NCBI RefSeq assembly: GCF_965342175.1
Contig: NZ_CBDRBL010000005.1
Coordinates: 80,010-144,009, forward strand
Direction: 5' to 3'
DNA: 64,000 nt
Source: Actinacidiphila sp965342175
GTDB taxonomy: Bacteria; Actinomycetota; Actinomycetes; Streptomycetales; Streptomycetaceae
Shown here: positions 22,102-31,291 of the stretch, one piece after another
How the letters are laid out: each line of letters opens with the position of its first letter
Numbering within the stretch: the first letter of the stretch is position 1
The notes under the pieces: model-generated
Told to the model about the DNA's origin: nothing
Seen by the model: only the letters and a program-made list of their open reading frames with translations
Database searches by the model: none
Made by a program: the position numbers and the translations under genes

Positions 22102-24399
22102 ATGGTCACGTTCGCGCAGGCGCAGGAGCGCGCCGAGGAGTGGATCAACGCCGGCGTCCCCGGCCACCTCGCGCGCGAGGTGCGGGTGCGGGAGTTCGAC
22201 CGGGGCTTCGTGGTGTGGTCCGAGCCGAGGGAGGACGGTCCGACCGCGGACGACGGGGAGGTCCGCATCGTCATCGCACGCGACAGCGGCGAGGCGACGC
22301 TCTGGCCCGCACTGCCCGTGGGGGAGATCGTCCGCCGCTGGGAGGAGGCCTACGGCACCGCGGCCGACGCGATCGCCGACGCCGTGCCGGAGCCGCCCCG
22401 GCGGATCGACCTGGAGGCGACGTCCTTCCTGCTGAGCCCGCCGCAGTGGCTGCAGGACGCCGCCGACCGCCTCGGCATCCCCGGCAGCCGCGGGGGAGCG
22501 GACGCCGCCTTCGGCGGCACCGCCGCCACGCCGGTCACCACGCCGCCGCCCGCGCCCGCCCCGGCCCCCGTCACCGCGCCCGGGCCGGCGACGCCCACTC
22601 AGCCGTACGTCCCGACCCCGACCCCGACCCCGGCCCCGATTCCGTACAGCGGCGCGCCGACCCCGCCGCCCGCGGTGTGGCGGGACGCCAACGACAGCGG
22701 GGGTGCCGGCGCGTCCGTGCCGCCGCCGGCGACCGTGTACGCGCCGCCGATCAGCGACTCGGACGACGCCCACACCCCGTCGGCCACGGCGAACGCCGAC
22801 GCGGGCACCGAGCGGCTGCCGGGGGTGTCCGGGACCGGGACACCGCTGCCGCAGCCCCGGACACAGGGCGGTCACGGCCACCCCGGCGCCGGGACAGCGG
22901 TTCCGCCCCCACCCCCGCCGCCCGCGCCGTTCGGCGGCCCGCCCCCGCCGCCGCCCGCGCCGTCCGCACCCGCGCGGCCCGGGGCAGGGGACGCTCACCA
23001 CGCCGCGGCGATGCCGTCCCGCCCGGACGCCGCGCCCCCGCCGCCCCGGCCGGCGCCCGGGCCGAACGCCGGCGCCGCCGACCTGGCCGCCGCCGAGACC
23101 GTGAAGGCGGCCCCGCCCGGGCCGCCCCCGCCGCCGCCCGGCCCGGGGGTGCCCGGCACCCCGGCCGCCGGGTACGTGCCCACGCAGCTCGTGCAGGCAC
23201 TGCCAGCGAACGACCCGCCCGGCCCGCCCGCACCGCCGAAGCCGGCAGCCGGCGACGTGCACCACGCCGCGACAGTGCTGTCCCGCCCGGACGCGGGAGG
23301 CCGGACCGCGCCTCCGCCCCCGCCGCCCGGACCGGTGGCGCCCGGACCGGCGGCGGCGCAGCCGCCCGCGTACGGCTACCCTCACCCGCCGCAGCCGCTG
23401 CCGCCCACCGGGGTGCCCACCGTCGGCCCCGGCTACCTGGCCGTGCTCCGCTACCGCGCGCCGGACGGTTCCGAGCAGCAGCTGATCCGCCGCTCCGCGC
23501 CCGGCACACCGCACCCGGAGTGGCAGATCCTGCACGAGTTGCGCGCCCTCGGCGTGCCTCCGCAGGCGGTGCTGGAACTGCACACGGAGCTGGAGTCGTG
23601 CGATCTGCCGGGTGGTTACTGCGCCCGGATGATCCGCGAGACCTGGCCCCAGGTGCGGATCAGCAGCACCGCCCCCTATGGCACGGACCACGCGAGCCGT
23701 CGCGCGGGCGTCCAGCACCTGCTGACCCACCTCGGTGAGCTGCACCAGGTGGCGAGCGCCCCGGCGCACGCCCACCCGCAGCGGGTGCCGATGCCCGAGC
23801 CGCACCGGATCCAGCGGGTCCCCCCGGTCCCGCTGGACGCGATCGGGCACGAACTGGCGCAGTCCTTCGGGCCGCAGGGCGTGTTCCGTTTCGACCAGCG
23901 GGCGGTCGCCCGCCAGGGCGTCCCGGACCTCGTCGCGCAGACGCTCACCTGGTGCGGGCTGCCGGTGGACTTCGGCCCGTTCTTCTGGGCCCAGGCCCAG
24001 CCCGGGCGGCCGGTGCCGACCCTGGCCGAGCTGGCGGTCGAGCGGGGCGCGCAGCCGGCCCCGGACGCGGGCTCGTACCTGGTCATGGGCAACGACTTCG
24101 GCCGTCAGCTGTGCGTGCAGTACGGCACGGCGCACATCGTCGCGGTGCCGCTGGAGGCCGGGCCGGGCGGGACGGCGGCGGTGCCGCAGTTCGTCAACAC
24201 CGGCCTGCCGGAGTTCGTCCGCTGCCTGGCGCTGCTCGGCACGATGTGGCGCTGGCGGCTGGGCCTGACGCCGGAGCAGGCGGGCCGCTGGACGGTCGAC
24301 TTCCAGAACCAGCTGGCCGCGCTCGACCCGGCGGCGGTGGCCTCGCCGGAGCACTGGTGGCCGGTGCTCGTCGAGCAGATGTGGGACGGAATGCTCTGA
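22102..24399 (+). CDS. Multidomain protein: immunity-like N-terminus, Pro-rich linker, nucleotide deaminase-like domain, SUKH-4 domain
   Basis: The 765-residue protein can be divided into four parts. Residues 1-95 (FAQAQERAEEWINA, FDRGFVVWSE, IVIARDSGEATLWP) resemble YrhB/Imm35-type small immunity domains. About 135-440 is a Pro/Ala/Gly-rich, probably disordered linker. About 443-553 resembles the XOO_2897-type deaminase fold with H471-P-E473 and C500/C507 in CDLPGGYC as likely zinc and catalytic residues. About 580-763 matches SUKH-4 (FDQRAVARQGVPDLVAQTLTWCGLP, SYLVMGNDFG, FVRCLALLG). It has no signal peptide. It follows the WHH/SUKH-1 gene by 8 bases and is probably co-transcribed. Confidence 0.75.
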   Translation: MVTFAQAQERAEEWINAGVPGHLAREVRVREFDRGFVVWSEPREDGPTADDGEVRIVIARDSGEATLWPALPVGEIVRRWEEAYGTAADAIADAVPEPPRRIDLEATSFLLSPPQWLQDAADRLGIPGSRGGADAAFGGTAATPVTTPPPAPAPAPVTAPGPATPTQPYVPTPTPTPAPIPYSGAPTPPPAVWRDANDSGGAGASVPPPATVYAPPISDSDDAHTPSATANADAGTERLPGVSGTGTPLPQPRTQGGHGHPGAGTAVPPPPPPPAPFGGPPPPPPAPSAPARPGAGDAHHAAAMPSRPDAAPPPPRPAPGPNAGAADLAAAETVKAAPPGPPPPPPGPGVPGTPAAGYVPTQLVQALPANDPPGPPAPPKPAAGDVHHAATVLSRPDAGGRTAPPPPPPGPVAPGPAAAQPPAYGYPHPPQPLPPTGVPTVGPGYLAVLRYRAPDGSEQQLIRRSAPGTPHPEWQILHELRALGVPPQAVLELHTELESCDLPGGYCARMIRETWPQVRISSTAPYGTDHASRRAGVQHLLTHLGELHQVASAPAHAHPQRVPMPEPHRIQRVPPVPLDAIGHELAQSFGPQGVFRFDQRAVARQGVPDLVAQTLTWCGLPVDFGPFFWAQAQPGRPVPTLAELAVERGAQPAPDAGSYLVMGNDFGRQLCVQYGTAHIVAVPLEAGPGGTAAVPQFVNTGLPEFVRCLALLGTMWRWRLGLTPEQAGRWTVDFQNQLAALDPAAVASPEHWWPVLVEQMWDGML

Positions 24400-24510
24400 G
24401 TGTCCCACCCCGGACGGCCCCGGCAGGCCCTCGTGGCGGAGGACGGCCGTCGAGGGCCGGTCGGAGTGTCGCGATATGGGTAAATCAGGCAAATCCCCGA
24501 GAATGGGGGT

Positions 24511-25506
24511 ATGAGCACGGCACACCCCCGCGACGGCCGCGACTTCGCCACCGTCCGCGGTCGCGGGTACCGCACCGACCAGGTCGACCGCTTCCTCGAG
24601 GCGCTGTCCGAGGACCGCGACGCCGCCTGGGAGCGTGCCGCGCGGCTCACCGTCCTGGCGAACGAGATGGCCGCGGAGTGCGCGGCGCTGCGCGACGTGG
24701 TCTCCTCCCTCTCGCCGCCCACGTACGAGTCGCTCGGGAACAACGCGCTGGAACTGCTGCGGCTGGTCGAGGAGGAGGCCGCCTCCGTGCGCGAACAGGC
24801 CGAGGAGGAGGCCCGGCACGCGCACGACGCGGCGGAGGCCGCCCGCCGCACCCTCATGGACGAGGCGCGCGCCGCCGCCCAGGCCCGCCGTTCCGCCGCG
24901 GACGAGGAGGCCGAGCAGCAGCTGCAACAGTCCCGCGACGAGGCCGGAAGCGTCCTCGGCGCCGCCCGCGAGGAGGCCGGCCGGCTGCGGGACGAGGCCG
25001 CCCGGGAGCTCGACGCCGCCCGGCGGGAGAGTGCACACGTGCTTGCCGAGCAGGACAGGCAGCACCACGAGCGCTTCGACACCCAGGAGCACGAACTCGC
25101 CGAGGCGGAGGCCGGGGTCGACGCCCGGCTGGCCGAACTCACCTCGTACGCCGAGGCGATGCTGGACGAAGCCCGCCGGGCCCTGGCGGAGACGGAGGAG
25201 GCCGCCCGGCGCCGCCAGGAGGAGGCCGACGCCACGGCCGCCGCTCTGCTCGCCCAGGCCCGGGTGAGGGAGGAGCGTATCCGTCTCGCCGCCGAACGCG
25301 AACTGCGCGAGCACGAGGTCCGGCGGGAGGAGATCCGCGAGCACCTCGCCCACGTCCGCAGCAGCCTGGCGGCCCTCACCGGCCGCGCGCTGCCGGAGGC
25401 CGGTGCCGGGAGCGGGACCGGGACCGGGACCGAGGACGCCGCCCCCGGCCCCGCTACCCCCGATGTGCCCGCCCCGTCTCCGGGGGACGATCAGGAACCG
25501 TCGTAG
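24511..25506 (+). CDS. DivIVA-like coiled-coil protein
   Basis: This 331-residue protein is almost wholly coiled coil from about 40 to 290 (Glu/Ala/Arg heptads). Its short N-terminal motif FATVRGRGYRTDQVDRFLEAL matches the GY-xx-xVD-xFL pattern of DivIVA/Wag31 membrane-curvature proteins. Streptomyces have several such filament-forming proteins at hyphal tips, often labelled cellulose-binding proteins. The C-terminus is Pro/Gly/Thr-rich. A role in polar growth or scaffolding is inferred from the family. It converges on the Uma2-like gene and overlaps its 3' end by 16 bases. Confidence 0.82.
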   Translation: MSTAHPRDGRDFATVRGRGYRTDQVDRFLEALSEDRDAAWERAARLTVLANEMAAECAALRDVVSSLSPPTYESLGNNALELLRLVEEEAASVREQAEEEARHAHDAAEAARRTLMDEARAAAQARRSAADEEAEQQLQQSRDEAGSVLGAAREEAGRLRDEAARELDAARRESAHVLAEQDRQHHERFDTQEHELAEAEAGVDARLAELTSYAEAMLDEARRALAETEEAARRRQEEADATAAALLAQARVREERIRLAAERELREHEVRREEIREHLAHVRSSLAALTGRALPEAGAGSGTGTGTEDAAPGPATPDVPAPSPGDDQEPS

Positions 25507-26069
25507 GAGGGGAACTCCCCGCTCTCCACGATCCAGGGGCCCACGGGGACGGCGTCCCCGAAGGCGTAGTCGTGCCGGGCCCGGTAGCGCGGGCCGTCGT
25601 CACCCGGAGCCGGATCGGAGAGGACGGCGAGCGTCTTGTCCCGCGGATCGATGATCAGATAGAGCGGGATGTCCATGGCGGGGTAGTCCCGGGTCTTCTC
25701 GCGGTAGACGTTGTCCGGGTTCGACGCCGAGACGACCTCGGCCACCAGGGCGACGTCCGAGGGGTCGAGGAAGCCGGGCGTGTCGAGGGCCTGTTCCGCC
25801 ACGACGACCACGTCGGGGCGACGCATACGCCCTATGGCGGGCACTTTGATCTCCGGACCGCTGTGGGCCACGTGACCGGCCCAGTCCGGATCGTCGGACA
25901 GTTGCCGCTCGATCTGCCGGCGCAGCCGCAGGGAGATCAGCTCGTGCCGGTTGACCGGCGACATCGTCATCGTGACGACACCCTCACCGATCTCCACGGC
26001 CCAGGCGTCCCCACGTTCCAGCAACTCCATGGCGAGGGCCCGCATACGCGCGTAGGTCTTCGCGTCCAC
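25491..26069 (-). CDS. Uma2-family (DUF820) putative endonuclease
   Basis: This 192-residue protein matches the Uma2/DUF820 family, which has a restriction-endonuclease-like PD-(D/E)xK core. Candidate core residues are P85-D86 in RRPDVVVVAE, E111 in ALVAEVVS and K125 in YREKTRDYPAM, then the strand PLYLIIDP. The role of the family is unclear; it is widespread in Streptomyces and cyanobacteria and is often linked to mobile DNA. The stop overlaps the convergent DivIVA-like gene. The MFS gene ends 4 bases upstream on the same strand. Confidence 0.85.
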   Translation of the reverse strand: MDAKTYARMRALAMELLERGDAWAVEIGEGVVTMTMSPVNRHELISLRLRRQIERQLSDDPDWAGHVAHSGPEIKVPAIGRMRRPDVVVVAEQALDTPGFLDPSDVALVAEVVSASNPDNVYREKTRDYPAMDIPLYLIIDPRDKTLAVLSDPAPGDDGPRYRARHDYAFGDAVPVGPWIVESGEFPSYDGS

Positions 26070-26073
26070 GGGC

Positions 26074-27561
26074 TCACCGTACCGCCGGGTCCTCCTCCAG
26101 GACGGGGAAGCGGCGGGGGGCCACCAGCAGGACGACGGCCAGGGACAGGGCCGCGGCGGCGGCAGCGCCGACGTAGACGTGGTCGACCGCGGCCGCGACG
26201 GCGCGGCGCACCTGGTCGTCGATGTGGGCGGCGCCGGCGACGGAGTCGAGGTCGGTGCCGGAGCCGTGCAGGCAGGTGGCGAGCGTGGCGTTGGCGACGG
26301 CGCCGAAGACGGCCGCGCCCACGCTCTGGCCGACCTGGCGGCAGAAGAGGATCGACGAGGTGGCGGTGGCCCGTTCGCTCCAAGGGACGGTGGACTGGAC
26401 GCCGACGATCAGCGGCAGCTGGAAGAGGCCGAGGGCGGCGCCGAGCAGCAGCATCACCAGGGCGGGCTGCCAGGCGGGCCCGGCGTAGGGGAGCCGCACC
26501 AGCACCACCAGGACGACGGTGGCGGCGGCCATGCCCAGGGCGGCGGTGTTGCGGAAGCCGATGCGCAGGTAGACGCGGTTGCTGAGGGCGGCGGAGACCG
26601 GCCAGCTGAGCGTCATCACCGACAGCACGAAGCCCGCCGCGATGGGACCGAGGCCGAGCACGGTCTGGGCGTACGTGGGGAGGAACACGGTCGGGGCGAC
26701 CATCAGGACGCCGAGCATGCCGAGGGCCAGGTTGACGGCGACGATCACCCGGCGCCGCCACACCCAGCCGGGGATGATCGGCTCGGCGGCCCGGCGCTCG
26801 GCCCACACGGTGCAGCCGCCCATGACGAGGCTGCCGCCGAGCAGCCACCACCGGGCGGGACCGCTCTGGACGAGGCCGGTGATCAGCAGTCCGCCGGAGA
26901 GGAACAGCAGCAGCGCCCCGGGCCAGTCGATGCGGTGCCGGGTGCGCTCGCCGAGCCGCTCCCGCAGGTGGCGGGAGATGAGCAGCAGCGCGACCGCGCC
27001 GATCGGCAGGTTGATGAGGAAGATCCAGCGCCAGCTGGCGTACCCGGCGAGCAGCCCGCCGCACAGCGGGCCGAGGACGGCGGAGACCGCCCAGACCGTG
27101 GAGATCGCCGCCTGGATGCGGCCGCGCTGCTTCAGCGGGTACAGATCGGCGGCGATGGTCTGCACGGTCCCCTGGATGGCGCCGCCGCCGAGCCCCTGCA
27201 CGATGCGGAAGGCGATCAGGCCGGCCATGTTCCACGCCCCGGCGCACAACACCGAGCCCAGCAGGAAGATCCCGATGCCCGCCAGCAGCACGGGCTTGCG
27301 GCCGAAGGTGTCGGCCAGCTTGCCGTAGACCGGGAGGGTCACCGTGACCGCGAGCAGGTAGCCGGAGAAGAGCCAGGAGAACACGGAGAAGCCGCCCAGC
27401 TCGCCGACGATCTGCGGCACCGCGGTGGAGATGATCGTGGAGTCCATCGCCGCCAGCGCCATGGCCAGCATCAGCGCGGCGACCACCGGGCCGCGCCGCC
27501 GCGGCCCGTCGGCCGACGACGGTGCGGCGGCGGCGGTCGCGGTCTGCTCGGTGCGCTCCAC
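26074..27561 (-). CDS. MFS drug exporter, DHA2 (EmrB/QacA) type
   Basis: The GTG at 27561 gives 495 residues and about 14 membrane helices, typical of the DHA2 proton-drug antiporters. Helix 1 carries D40 (AAMDSTIISTAVPQI), and the loop between helices 2 and 3 carries GKLADTFGRKP (80-90), the MFS signature. GIG-FLLGS and LGPLCGG segments (motif C-like) follow. It probably pumps hydrophobic drugs or endogenous metabolites. GGGGG lies close before the start. The Uma2-like gene follows by 4 bases, probably as a passenger. Confidence 0.9.
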   Translation of the reverse strand: MERTEQTATAAAAPSSADGPRRRGPVVAALMLAMALAAMDSTIISTAVPQIVGELGGFSVFSWLFSGYLLAVTVTLPVYGKLADTFGRKPVLLAGIGIFLLGSVLCAGAWNMAGLIAFRIVQGLGGGAIQGTVQTIAADLYPLKQRGRIQAAISTVWAVSAVLGPLCGGLLAGYASWRWIFLINLPIGAVALLLISRHLRERLGERTRHRIDWPGALLLFLSGGLLITGLVQSGPARWWLLGGSLVMGGCTVWAERRAAEPIIPGWVWRRRVIVAVNLALGMLGVLMVAPTVFLPTYAQTVLGLGPIAAGFVLSVMTLSWPVSAALSNRVYLRIGFRNTAALGMAAATVVLVVLVRLPYAGPAWQPALVMLLLGAALGLFQLPLIVGVQSTVPWSERATATSSILFCRQVGQSVGAAVFGAVANATLATCLHGSGTDLDSVAGAAHIDDQVRRAVAAAVDHVYVGAAAAAALSLAVVLLVAPRRFPVLEEDPAVR

Positions 27562-27926
27562 GGGTCCCCCCTGGTGTTTGTGTGTACAACGCACGATTAT
27601 GCCCGGCTTCCGCGCGCACGGTTCCCGCAGGTCGGACGGCCGGGCAGAAGCACCCCGGACCGCGCGGCCCGCTCCCGACCCCGAGCCGGGTCCATCGAAA
27701 GGCGCAGACCCCTTAGGGGACGCACCCGACTTCCACCGACTCCAGGTTCGTACCGGCGGAGGACGAGGGGGCCCTCCCGCGCTCCCTAACCTTCTGGTGG
27801 GGCTAACCCCCGGGCCGATACGGAGACCCGCACCATCGTTCCAGCCCCCTCCCCCACACCAGTCTTGGTACGCGACGCAGCACGCCCCGAGACGGCGGCG
27901 ACCACACACCCGACAGGAGCAGGTCA
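27562..27926. other. Divergent promoter region between the MFS gene and the ABC operon
   Basis: The 365 bases hold the promoters of two divergent transport operons. Near the MFS start is TGTGTACAACGCAC (27579-27592); further on are CCCCTTAGGGG (27709-27719) and the imperfect repeat CTAACC ... GGGGCTAACC near 27785-27809. None was matched to a known regulator. Confidence 0.4.
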
Positions 27927-28715
27927 GTGACAACGGCAGTAACGATCCCCACGTCCGGGGGCAGCGGAGAACGTACGGCCGTGGCCGCCCGGGCCCGTCA
28001 GGTCACCAAGGCGTACGGCTCGGGGGAGACCCGGGTCGTGGCCCTGGACGCGGTCGACGTCGACATCGACGCCGGCCGGTTCACCGCGATCATGGGGCCG
28101 TCCGGCTCGGGCAAGTCGACCCTGATGCACTGCCTCGCCGGTCTCGACACGGTGACCGAGGGCCGGATCTGGGTCGGTGAGACCGAGATCACCACGCTGA
28201 GGGACAAGAAGCTCACCCAGCTGCGGCGGGACAAGATCGGCTTCATCTTCCAGGCCTTCAACCTGCTGCCGACCCTCAACGCGTCCGAGAACATCACGCT
28301 GCCCATGGACATCGCCGGCCGCAAGGCGGACCCCCAGTGGCTGCAGCGCGTCGTGGAGACCGTCGGTCTGGCCGGACGCCTCAAGCACCGGCCCGGCCAG
28401 CTCTCCGGCGGCCAGCAGCAGCGCGTCGCCGTGGCCCGCGCCCTCGCCGCCCGCCCGGAGATCATCTTCGGCGACGAGCCGACCGGCAACCTCGACTCGC
28501 GCGCCGGCGCCGAGATCCTCGGCTTCCTGCGCCGCTCCGTCGACGAACTCGGCCAGACCATCGTCATGGTGACCCACGACCCGGTCGCCGCCTCCTATGC
28601 CGACCGCGTCCTCTACCTCGCCGACGGCCGGATCGTCGACGAGATGCGGGACCCGACCGCCGAATCCGTCCTCGAGCGCATGAAGGACTTCGACGCGCGC
28701 GGGAGGACGTCGTGA
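27927..28715 (+). CDS. ABC transporter ATP-binding protein (MacB/LolD type)
   Basis: This 262-residue ATPase has Walker A GPSGSGKST at about 57-65, signature LSGGQQQRVAVARAL near 159-173, and Walker B IIFGDEPTGNLD near 181-192, followed by a conserved switch His in MVTHDP. The pattern, including GFIFQAFNLLPTLNASENI, is that of the MacB/LolD family, which drives lipoprotein release or export of peptides and envelope stress compounds. The GTG start lies just after a GGAGCAGGTCA ribosome site. Its stop overlaps the permease start (GTGA). Confidence 0.96.
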   Translation: MTTAVTIPTSGGSGERTAVAARARQVTKAYGSGETRVVALDAVDVDIDAGRFTAIMGPSGSGKSTLMHCLAGLDTVTEGRIWVGETEITTLRDKKLTQLRRDKIGFIFQAFNLLPTLNASENITLPMDIAGRKADPQWLQRVVETVGLAGRLKHRPGQLSGGQQQRVAVARALAARPEIIFGDEPTGNLDSRAGAEILGFLRRSVDELGQTIVMVTHDPVAASYADRVLYLADGRIVDEMRDPTAESVLERMKDFDARGRTS

Positions 28716-31291
28716 CCGTCGTCAAGACCTCGATGCGCAACTTCCTGGCGCACAAGGGGCGTATGGCGCTGTCCGCCGTCGCCGTCCTGCTGTCGGTGGG
28801 CTTCGTCTGCGGCACGCTCGTCTTCACCGACACCATGACCTCCACCTTCGACAAGCTCTTCGCCGCCACCGCGTCGGACGTCACGGTCACTCCCAAGGGC
28901 GCGCCGAGCGACGACGAACTGCAGACGACCGCCAAGGCGGCCACCATGCCCGCCGCCACGGTCGCGAAGCTGCGCGAGGTCGACGGCGTCAAGTCCGCGA
29001 CGGGCGAGGCGGGCAGTCAGACCCTGACCGTCACCGACGCCGCCGGCGAGAACCTCGGCCCGACCTCCGGTGCCCCCACCATCGCCACCAACTGGGACGC
29101 CACCGAGCTGCGTTCGGTCGACGTCACCTCCGGCCACGCCCCGCGCGGCCCCACCGAGGTGATGGTCGACGCCGACACCGCCGGCAAGAAGCACCTCGAG
29201 ATCGGCGACGAGCTGCGCGTCATCGCCATCCCCGGGGAGTTCCGCGCCCGGATCAGCGGCATCGCCACCTTCAAGGTCACCAACCCCGGCGCGGCGATCT
29301 TCTACTTCGACACCCCCACCATCCAGACCAGGCTGCTGGGCGCCAAGGACGTCTTCAGCAGCGTCGGCCTGACCGCGAAGCCCGGGGTCACCGACGAGCA
29401 GCTGAAGAAGAACGTCACCGCCGCCCTCGGCGCCACCGCCGGCTACACGGTGCAGACCCAGGCCGAGTGGACCGCCGAGAACCAGAAGGACATCGCCGGC
29501 TTCCTCGACGTCATCAAGTACGCGATGCTCGGCTTCGCCGGGATCGCCGTCCTCGTCGGCGTCTTCCTGATCGTCAACACCTTCTCGATGCTGGTCGCCC
29601 AGCGCACCCGGGAGATCGGCCTGATGCGGGCGATCGGCGCCAGCCGCCGCCAGGTCAACCGCTCGGTGCTGGTGGAGGCGCTGCTGCTCGGCGTGGTCGG
29701 CTCCGTGCTCGGCATCGGCGGCGGCGTCGGGCTCGCCGTGCTGCTCATGAACCTCATGGGCAGCGTGGGCATGAACCTCGACACCTCGTCCCTGACGATC
29801 AAGGCCACGACGCCCGTCATCGGGCTCGTCCTCGGCGTCGTGGTGACCGTGCTCGCCGCCTACCTGCCCGCCCGGCGGGCCGGGAAGGTCTCGCCGATGG
29901 CCGCGCTGCGCGACGCCGGCACCCCCGCCGACGGCCGGGCCGGCAGGGTGCGCGCCGCGATCGGCCTGGTCCTCACCCTCGCGGGCGGCGCCGCGCTCCT
30001 CGCCGCCGTGCAGGCCACCAAGGCCGCGGACGGCTCGATGTTCCTCGGCCTCGGCGTCCTGCTCACCCTGGTCGGCTTCGTGGTCGTCGGGCCGCTGCTC
30101 GCCGGCGTCGTCGTCCGGGTGATCAGCGCGGGCGTCCTGCGTGGGTTCGGCCCGGTCGGCCGCCTCGCCGAGCGCAACGCGCTCCGCAACCCGCGCCGTA
30201 CCGGCGCCACCGCCGCCGCCCTCATGATCGGCCTCGCGCTGGTCGCGGGCCTGTCGGTGGTCGGCTCCTCACTGGTGGCCTCGGCGACCGACCAGCTCGA
30301 CAAGTCGGTCGGCGCGGACTTCATCATCGAGTCCAACAGCGGTCAGCCGATCACCCCGCAGATCGAGCGGGCCATCAAGGCCGCGCCCGACCTCGCCCAC
30401 GTCACCGACTACAAGTCCCTCGACGTCAAGCTCACCGCCCCCGACGGGTCGGTGTCCGACACCTCCCTGACGGCCGCGGACCCGACGTACGCGGAGGACC
30501 TCCAGGCCAAGACGGTCGCCGGCGAGCTGTCGGCCGCGTACGGCCCGAACGCGATGTCGGTCGGCGAGAGCTTCGCCGACAAGCACAAGGTGGGGCTCGG
30601 CGACACGCTCTCCGTCCACTTCGAGCACGGGCAGACCGCCAGGCTGACGGTCGCCGCCATCACCTCCGCGGACACCGTCTTCGACCAGGGCGCGATGTAC
30701 ACCAGCATCACGACCGCGGCGCGCTACGTGCCGGCCGACCGGATGCCGGTCAACGACATCATGTTCGCCGCCGCCAAGGACGGGCGGCAGGACGCGGCCT
30801 ACGCGGGGCTGAAGAAGGCGCTGCACGACTTCCCGCAGGTCCAGGTCCGCAACCAGGCCGACTACAAGCAGATGCTCAAGGACCAGATGGGCCAGCTGCT
30901 CAACCTGATCTACGGCCTGCTGGCCCTGGCGATCATCGTCGCGGTCCTGGGCGTCGTGAACACCCTCGCCCTGTCGGTGGTGGAGCGCACCCGGGAGATC
31001 GGCCTCATGCGGGCGATCGGCATGTCGCGGCGGCAGCTGCGACGCATGATCCGCCTGGAGTCGATCGTCATCGCCCTCTTCGGCGCGGTGCTCGGCCTCG
31101 GCCTCGGCATGGGCTGGGGGGCCTCCGCCCAGCAGCTGCTGGCGCTCCAGGGGCTCGGCGTCCTGGAGATCCCCTGGCCGACGATCATCACCGTCTTCAT
31201 CGGCTCGGCCTTCGTCGGACTCGTCGCGGCGCTGGTGCCGGCGTTCCGGGCGGCCCGGATGAATGTGCTGGGCGCGATCGCGACGGAGTAG
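28712..31291 (+). CDS. ABC transporter permease with two FtsX domains (MacB-like)
   Basis: This 859-residue membrane protein is a duplicated FtsX-type permease. Helix 1 follows NFLAHKGRMALSA, then a large extracytoplasmic domain (about 45-245), three helices (about 270-385) ending in PARRAGKVSPMAALR, a further helix pair, a second external domain and a last set of three helices ending in FRAARMNVLGAIATE. The coupling motif REIGLMRAIG appears twice. It works with the preceding ATPase and overlaps it by GTGA. Family members move lipids, lipoproteins or antimicrobial peptides by a mechanotransmission cycle; the substrate here is unknown. Confidence 0.94.
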   Translation: MTVVKTSMRNFLAHKGRMALSAVAVLLSVGFVCGTLVFTDTMTSTFDKLFAATASDVTVTPKGAPSDDELQTTAKAATMPAATVAKLREVDGVKSATGEAGSQTLTVTDAAGENLGPTSGAPTIATNWDATELRSVDVTSGHAPRGPTEVMVDADTAGKKHLEIGDELRVIAIPGEFRARISGIATFKVTNPGAAIFYFDTPTIQTRLLGAKDVFSSVGLTAKPGVTDEQLKKNVTAALGATAGYTVQTQAEWTAENQKDIAGFLDVIKYAMLGFAGIAVLVGVFLIVNTFSMLVAQRTREIGLMRAIGASRRQVNRSVLVEALLLGVVGSVLGIGGGVGLAVLLMNLMGSVGMNLDTSSLTIKATTPVIGLVLGVVVTVLAAYLPARRAGKVSPMAALRDAGTPADGRAGRVRAAIGLVLTLAGGAALLAAVQATKAADGSMFLGLGVLLTLVGFVVVGPLLAGVVVRVISAGVLRGFGPVGRLAERNALRNPRRTGATAAALMIGLALVAGLSVVGSSLVASATDQLDKSVGADFIIESNSGQPITPQIERAIKAAPDLAHVTDYKSLDVKLTAPDGSVSDTSLTAADPTYAEDLQAKTVAGELSAAYGPNAMSVGESFADKHKVGLGDTLSVHFEHGQTARLTVAAITSADTVFDQGAMYTSITTAARYVPADRMPVNDIMFAAAKDGRQDAAYAGLKKALHDFPQVQVRNQADYKQMLKDQMGQLLNLIYGLLALAIIVAVLGVVNTLALSVVERTREIGLMRAIGMSRRQLRRMIRLESIVIALFGAVLGLGLGMGWGASAQQLLALQGLGVLEIPWPTIITVFIGSAFVGLVAALVPAFRAARMNVLGAIATE

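Noticed and set aside
21832..25353. 1173-codon minus-strand frame opposite the SUKH-4 and DivIVA-like genes
   Set aside because: Gly/Arg-rich with no domain resemblance; the plus strand carries recognisable domains.
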